A DNA stretch of 17,014 bases, taken from contig CADBLW010000061.1 in assembly GCA_902795625.1 (NCBI GenBank), positions 1 to 17,014 of the forward strand, in the 5' to 3' direction. Both the position numbers and the translations under genes were made by a program. Below are positions 13,477 through 17,014 of the stretch, piece after piece. This DNA comes from an uncultured Lachnospiraceae bacterium (GTDB lineage Bacteria > Bacillota > Clostridia > Lachnospirales > Lachnospiraceae). The stretch's first letter is position 1; each line of letters begins with the position of its first letter. Below the pieces are notes generated by a model. It was not told the origin of the DNA, made no database searches, and saw only the letters and a program-made list of their open reading frames with translations.

Positions 13477-14853
13477 ATGGAGTATCGCATTGAACATGAT
13501 TCCATGGGCGATGTCAAGGTGCCTGCCGACCGCTACTGGGGCGCGCAGACCGAGCGCAGCCGCGGGAATTTTCCGATTGGTGTCGGCCTTGAGACGATGC
13601 CTGCGGAGATTGTTCAGGCCTTCGGTATCTTAAAGAAGGCAGCGGCGCTTGCCAACCGTGAACTTGTGCCGGAGCGCATGACACAGGAAAAGCTTGACGC
13701 GATCACACGCGCGTGTGACGAGGTGATCGACGGAACGCTTAAGGAACATTTTCCGCTTGTTGTATGGCAGACCGGCAGCGGCACGCAGTCGAACATGAAC
13801 GCCAACGAGGTGATCGCCAACCGCGGCAACGAGATCGCGGGGCGGAAGCTTCTGCATCCCAACGACGATGTCAACATGTCGCAGTCCTCGAACGATACAT
13901 TCCCCACGGCGATGCATATCGCGGCGGCGCTCGGCATTGAGCGGAAGCTGATCCCGGCGCTCGACTCGCTGATCGAAGCGTTTCGAAAGCTTGAGAAGGA
14001 GCACGAAGGGATCGTCCAATGCGGACGCACACATTTGCAGGACGCGACGCCGATCCGCTTCTCCCAGGAGATCTCCGGCTGGAGCGAAAGCCTTGCGACT
14101 GACCGTGAGATGATCACGGCGGCACTACCGATGCTTCGGAGACTCGCGCTCGGCGGAACCGCAGTGGGAACCGGAATCAACGCCCCGAAGGGGTTCGGTG
14201 AGAGAGCAGCCGCACGTGTGGCGGAGATCACGGGAAGCGCGTTTGTGACCGCGCCGAACAAGTTCCACGCCCTCACCTCTAAAGATGAATTTGTATTTGC
14301 CCACGGCGCTCTGAAGGCGCTTGCGGCAGATCTCATGAAGATTGCAAACGATGTGCGCTGGCTCGCCAGCGGACCGCGCAACGGACTCGCCGAGATCACG
14401 ATCCCGGCCAACGAACCCGGTTCGTCCATCATGCCCGGCAAGGTCAACCCGACCCAGTGCGAGGCTGTCACGATGGTGGCCGTTCAGGTCATAGCGAACG
14501 ACACGGCGGTGGGCATGGCGGCAAGCCAGGGCAATTTCGAACTCAACGTGTTCATGCCCGTGTGCGCATATAACTTTCTTCAGTCGGTACGGCTTCTTGC
14601 GGATGCGATGGCATCCTTCGAGAAGCGCTGTGTAAGCGGCATCACGGCCAATGAGGAGCGGATGCGGCAGAATTTAAATCAGTCTCTGATGCTGGTAACA
14701 GCGTTGAACCCCTATATCGGATATGAGAACGCGGCCAAGACGGCGAAGAAAGCCTTCGCGGAGAACATATCCCTCAAGGAAGCATGCGTAGCGCTCGGTT
14801 TCCTGAGTGCGGAGCGGTTCGACGAAGTGTTCCGGCCGGAGGATATGTGCTGA
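13477..14853 (+). CDS. fumC: Fumarate hydratase, class II
   Basis: 458 residues, close to the E. coli FumC length. It catalyses reversible hydration of fumarate to L-malate without an iron-sulfur cluster. Signatures of the aspartase/fumarase superfamily are present: SGTQSNMNANEV (near 98-109), GRTHLQDATP with H186 (E. coli His188), and GSSIMPGKVNPTQCE from residue 315, whose mobile loop carries the catalytic Ser (S317). The TQCE ending of that signature fits fumarase rather than aspartase, which usually has PVIPE. The start is set by AAGGAGG six bases upstream. It lies between the dehydrogenase and malic enzyme genes on the same strand. Confidence 0.96.
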   Translation: MEYRIEHDSMGDVKVPADRYWGAQTERSRGNFPIGVGLETMPAEIVQAFGILKKAAALANRELVPERMTQEKLDAITRACDEVIDGTLKEHFPLVVWQTGSGTQSNMNANEVIANRGNEIAGRKLLHPNDDVNMSQSSNDTFPTAMHIAAALGIERKLIPALDSLIEAFRKLEKEHEGIVQCGRTHLQDATPIRFSQEISGWSESLATDREMITAALPMLRRLALGGTAVGTGINAPKGFGERAAARVAEITGSAFVTAPNKFHALTSKDEFVFAHGALKALAADLMKIANDVRWLASGPRNGLAEITIPANEPGSSIMPGKVNPTQCEAVTMVAVQVIANDTAVGMAASQGNFELNVFMPVCAYNFLQSVRLLADAMASFEKRCVSGITANEERMRQNLNQSLMLVTALNPYIGYENAAKTAKKAFAENISLKEACVALGFLSAERFDEVFRPEDMC

Positions 14854-14920
14854 TCACGGTGACCGGCACGGAAAAACAGTACAATAAAGCGGAAAGCGCT
14901 TATAGGAAAGGAATATCACT

Positions 14921-16093
14921 ATGAATTATGCAGAAGAATCCCTGAAAAAGCACTACGAATGGAAAGGTAAGATCGAGATGATCGTTCGCGCTCCCCTGGA
15001 GACGAAGGAAGACCTCTCCCTCGCATACACCCCCGGTGTTGCACAGCCCTGCCTTGAGATTCAGAAAAATGTTGACCTTAGCTACGACCTTACCCGTCGT
15101 TCCAACCTTGTAGCGGTTGTTACGGACGGCACGGCTGTACTCGGCCTCGGTGACATCGGTCCGGAAGCCGGCATGCCGGTTATGGAAGGCAAATGCGCGC
15201 TCTTCAAGGCATTCGGCGATGTCGATGCGATCCCGCTTTGCATCCGTTCCAAGGAAGTTGACGATATTGTAAATACGGTTCGCCTTCTTGCCGGTTCCTT
15301 CGGCGGCGTTAACCTTGAGGACATCTCCGCACCCCGCTGCTTCGAGATCGAGAGAAAGCTGAAGGAGTGCTGTGATATTCCGATCTTCCACGATGATCAG
15401 CACGGTACGGCTGTCGTATGCCTTGCCGCTATGCTCAACGCTCTGAAGGTTGTTGACAAGAAGATCGATGAGATCCGCGTTGTAACGAGCGGTGCAGGCG
15501 CTGCAGGTATCGCTATCATCAAGCTCCTCATCTCCATGGGTCTGAAGGACGTTGTTATGTGCGACCGCAAGGGTGCGATCTACAAGGGACGTGACGGCCT
15601 GAACCCGGAGAAGGAGATCATCGCCGAGATGACCAACCAGAAGATGCGCAAGGGCAGCCTTGAGGAAGTGATCAAGGGTGCTGATGTATTCATCGGTGTT
15701 TCTGCTCCCGGCTGCGTAACGCCTGAGATGGTTAAGAGCATGGCTCCGAAGGCTATTCTCTTCCCGATGGCTAACCCGACTCCCGAGATCATGCCCGATG
15801 AGGCTAAGGCTGCAGGCGCAACAGTAGTCGGAACCGGCCGCAGCGACTTCCCGAACCAGATCAACAACGTGCTCGCTTTCCCGGGCATTTTCCGCGGTGC
15901 GCTTGATGTTCGCGCAAGCGATATCAACGACGCGATGAAGATCGCTGCAGCTAAGGCTATCGCAGGCTTCGTTACCGACGATAAGCTTTCCGCTGACTAC
16001 ATCATCCCGAGCGCTCTCGACAAGACGGTTGCTCAGGCTGTTGCAAAGGCTGTTGCACAGGCTGCACGTGATACCGGAGTTGCCCGCCTGTAA
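14921..16093 (+). CDS. Malic enzyme (NAD-preferring), oxidative decarboxylation of malate to pyruvate
   Basis: 390 residues, the short bacterial form without C-terminal phosphotransacetylase fusion. SLAYTPGVA holds the general acid Y36 and MEGK the base K91. NLEDI (E133, D134) and HDDQHGT (D158, D159) bind the divalent metal, GAGAAG (191-196) binds the dinucleotide, and MANPTPEI and NVLAFPGIFRGALDVRA are family hallmarks. Asp215 at the end of the second Rossmann strand (VMCDRKG) suggests NAD rather than NADP. The ribosome site is AAAGGA about nine bases upstream. Codons are strongly biased, with many GCT/GTT codons unlike the fumarase gene, as in highly expressed genes. It is last in the C4-acid cluster, before a good terminator. 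Pairing with a malate dehydrogenase recalls the malate shunt of fermentative clostridia. Confidence 0.95.
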   Translation: MNYAEESLKKHYEWKGKIEMIVRAPLETKEDLSLAYTPGVAQPCLEIQKNVDLSYDLTRRSNLVAVVTDGTAVLGLGDIGPEAGMPVMEGKCALFKAFGDVDAIPLCIRSKEVDDIVNTVRLLAGSFGGVNLEDISAPRCFEIERKLKECCDIPIFHDDQHGTAVVCLAAMLNALKVVDKKIDEIRVVTSGAGAAGIAIIKLLISMGLKDVVMCDRKGAIYKGRDGLNPEKEIIAEMTNQKMRKGSLEEVIKGADVFIGVSAPGCVTPEMVKSMAPKAILFPMANPTPEIMPDEAKAAGATVVGTGRSDFPNQINNVLAFPGIFRGALDVRASDINDAMKIAAAKAIAGFVTDDKLSADYIIPSALDKTVAQAVAKAVAQAARDTGVARL

Positions 16094-16139
16094 TTGCGCG
16101 GAGCATTTTCCGAACAAGTATACGAGATATGCATGACAG

Positions 16140-16171
16140 ACTTGCGGTGCCGCATGGTGCCGCAAGTTTTT
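16140..16171 (+). terminator. Terminator after malic enzyme
   Basis: ACTTGCGG (16140-16147) pairs with CCGCAAGT (16160-16167), ending in five T residues, 46 nt after the stop. It closes the dehydrogenase-fumarase-malic enzyme unit. Confidence 0.85.
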
Positions 16172-16172
16172 G

Positions 16173-16201
16173 TTTACTCGGAAAAGCTTATGCTGTATAA
16201 T
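16173..16201 (+). promoter_or_regulatory. Sigma-A promoter of the acidic lipoprotein gene
   Basis: TTTACT (16173-16178), exactly 17 bp, TATAAT (16196-16201). It starts two bases after the preceding terminator's T-run and predicts a leader of about 80 nt. Confidence 0.8.
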
Positions 16202-16215
16202 GATTTTATGCGCGG

Positions 16216-16260
16216 CTCCGAAGGGAAACGGAGATATCCGCGGGCGTCGATCTGCGACGC
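16216..16260 (+). other. Two hairpins in the lipoprotein leader
   Basis: CTCCG (16216-16220) pairs with CGGAG (16229-16233), and GCGTCG (16244-16249) with CGACGC (16255-16260) around a 5-nt loop. There is no terminator tail. They may stabilise the mRNA; no known riboswitch is recognised. Confidence 0.4.
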
Positions 16261-16289
16261 ATCCCGAATATAATTAAAGGAGAGAAACA

Positions 16290-17014
16290 ATGAAGAAGAG
16301 ACTGTTACACCTGCTTCTGCTTCTCGGAGTTCTTATGCTGTCTGTCTTCGTCCTTACCGCGTGCGGTGATGATGACGATGACGACGATGATGACGAGCCG
16401 AAGAAAAAGATCGACTACGAGATCAACGATCCGGAGAAGCTGAAGGTTTCCGAGGAGACGGTTCCCGCAGGGACCTGGCTGTGGCACAGCGATACGCTGG
16501 ATCTTGCATGCTGGTATGACGGCGCAGCCGTGATGGCTGAGACGAGCAAGTACTGGCGCTGTGATGAGTACGATAACAAGTATGATATCTACATTTACCC
16601 GAAGTCGACGAAGAAGATCGGGGAGCTGGCTGACGCTTTTGATGCGGCCGTTTCGTTCCTCAAGGATCTCGATGAGGACTTCGATGATGAGAAGGATTTT
16701 ACGGATGTCAAGCTTGCGGATGTCGAGCCTCAGAAGGAGGAGATGTTCGACAAGGTTCTCTACGGATCCACCATCACCGCAAAGCGCGGCGGCGAGGATC
16801 TGGAGCTTCCCGTAATCCTCGAGATGTATGAGAAGCGCTGCGTCATCTACATCGTTGATGAGAAGGAAGACGGCAGCTCGGATTATCCGCTGACTGTCAT
16901 CCTCAAGACGCTCCGCCTCGGCACCGATACCTACAAGGATATCAAGGGCAACTCGCTCGGAAGTCTGACTCCGACCGCAGCTCCCACACCTGAGGAGACG
17001 CCTACTCCGGAAGC
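16290..17014 (+). CDS. Acidic lipoprotein of unknown function, 3' partial
   Basis: 241 codons are visible and the frame is still open at the window end. MKKRLLHLLL plus a hydrophobic run and lipobox LTAC (Cys25) make it a lipoprotein. Immediately after Cys-Gly come nine consecutive Asp residues, then EPKKK. A mixed alpha/beta region follows (about 40-220), rich in Asp, Glu and Lys with several Trp (TWLWHSDTLD, YWRCDEYD). From about residue 228 the protein enters a Thr-Pro spacer (LTPTAAPTPEE), implying a further domain beyond the window. I do not recognise a family. AAAGGAG lies about eight bases upstream of ATG, and the gene has its own promoter and leader. Confidence 0.85.
   Translation, partial: MKKRLLHLLLLLGVLMLSVFVLTACGDDDDDDDDDEPKKKIDYEINDPEKLKVSEETVPAGTWLWHSDTLDLACWYDGAAVMAETSKYWRCDEYDNKYDIYIYPKSTKKIGELADAFDAAVSFLKDLDEDFDDEKDFTDVKLADVEPQKEEMFDKVLYGSTITAKRGGEDLELPVILEMYEKRCVIYIVDEKEDGSSDYPLTVILKTLRLGTDTYKDIKGNSLGSLTPTAAPTPEETPTPE

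Noticed and set aside
12123..13517. 464-codon - strand frame over the dehydrogenase gene
   Set aside because: A shadow of a well-supported enzyme, without motifs or a ribosome site.
14900..16165. 421-codon - strand frame opposite malic enzyme
   Set aside because: A shadow of strong codon bias; no family motif, and it crosses the malic enzyme terminator.

Overview
The window reads as chromosomal DNA of a GC-rich, Gram-positive, fibrolytic anaerobe, most likely a Clostridia/Lachnospiraceae-type gut or rumen bacterium. The reasons are lipoprotein and sortase-anchored surface proteins, strong AGGAGG-type ribosome binding sites, sigma-A promoters, Thr-Pro linkers in exported proteins, a GH10 xylanase with a CBM9 module, and a malate/fumarate module of the kind found in fermentative clostridia. 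The genus cannot be read from the sequence. I see no insertion sequence, prophage, CRISPR array, origin or rRNA.

Layout. 1-1620 (+): the 3' part of an LTA-synthase/sulfatase-family envelope enzyme carrying an unusual Thr-Pro linker, ending at a bidirectional terminator. 1731-4463 (-): an apparent three-gene operon, read leftward as a nucleosidase-fold protein, a spore-photoproduct-lyase-like radical SAM protein (overlapping it by 38 nt) and a short-chain dehydrogenase. 4727-6547 (+): a GH10-CBM9 xylanase lipoprotein with its own promoter and a structured leader. 6548-6975: a long AT-rich intergenic region with a hairpin, an 18-bp inverted repeat, a promoter and an unassigned leader RNA. 6976-10450 (+): a class B sortase followed by a large repeat-rich surface protein that ends in an SPQTS sorting signal. 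10640-10711 (+): tRNA-Gly(GCC) behind a perfect consensus promoter. 10817-11491 (-): a hemolysin III/PAQR membrane protein. 11744-12214 (+): a small HAD phosphatase. 12450-16093 (+): a malate/lactate dehydrogenase-family enzyme, class II fumarase and malic enzyme. 16290-17014 (+): the start of an acidic lipoprotein that runs off the window.

How the genes work together. The xylanase, LTA-synthase-like enzyme, sortase, sortase substrate and last lipoprotein all act at the cell surface and share Thr-Pro-rich spacers. The 12.4-16.1 kb block is a C4-acid module: oxaloacetate/malate (dehydrogenase), malate/fumarate (fumarase) and malate/pyruvate (malic enzyme). The dehydrogenase looks like an L-lactate dehydrogenase but carries Arg at the residue that selects malate, so a lactate dehydrogenase label would probably be wrong.

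The most unusual signals are a strongly over-represented word, CGGAAAATG, scattered across the window with a switch of strand polarity, and the nucleosidase/radical-SAM pair. Neither can be proved from sequence alone.
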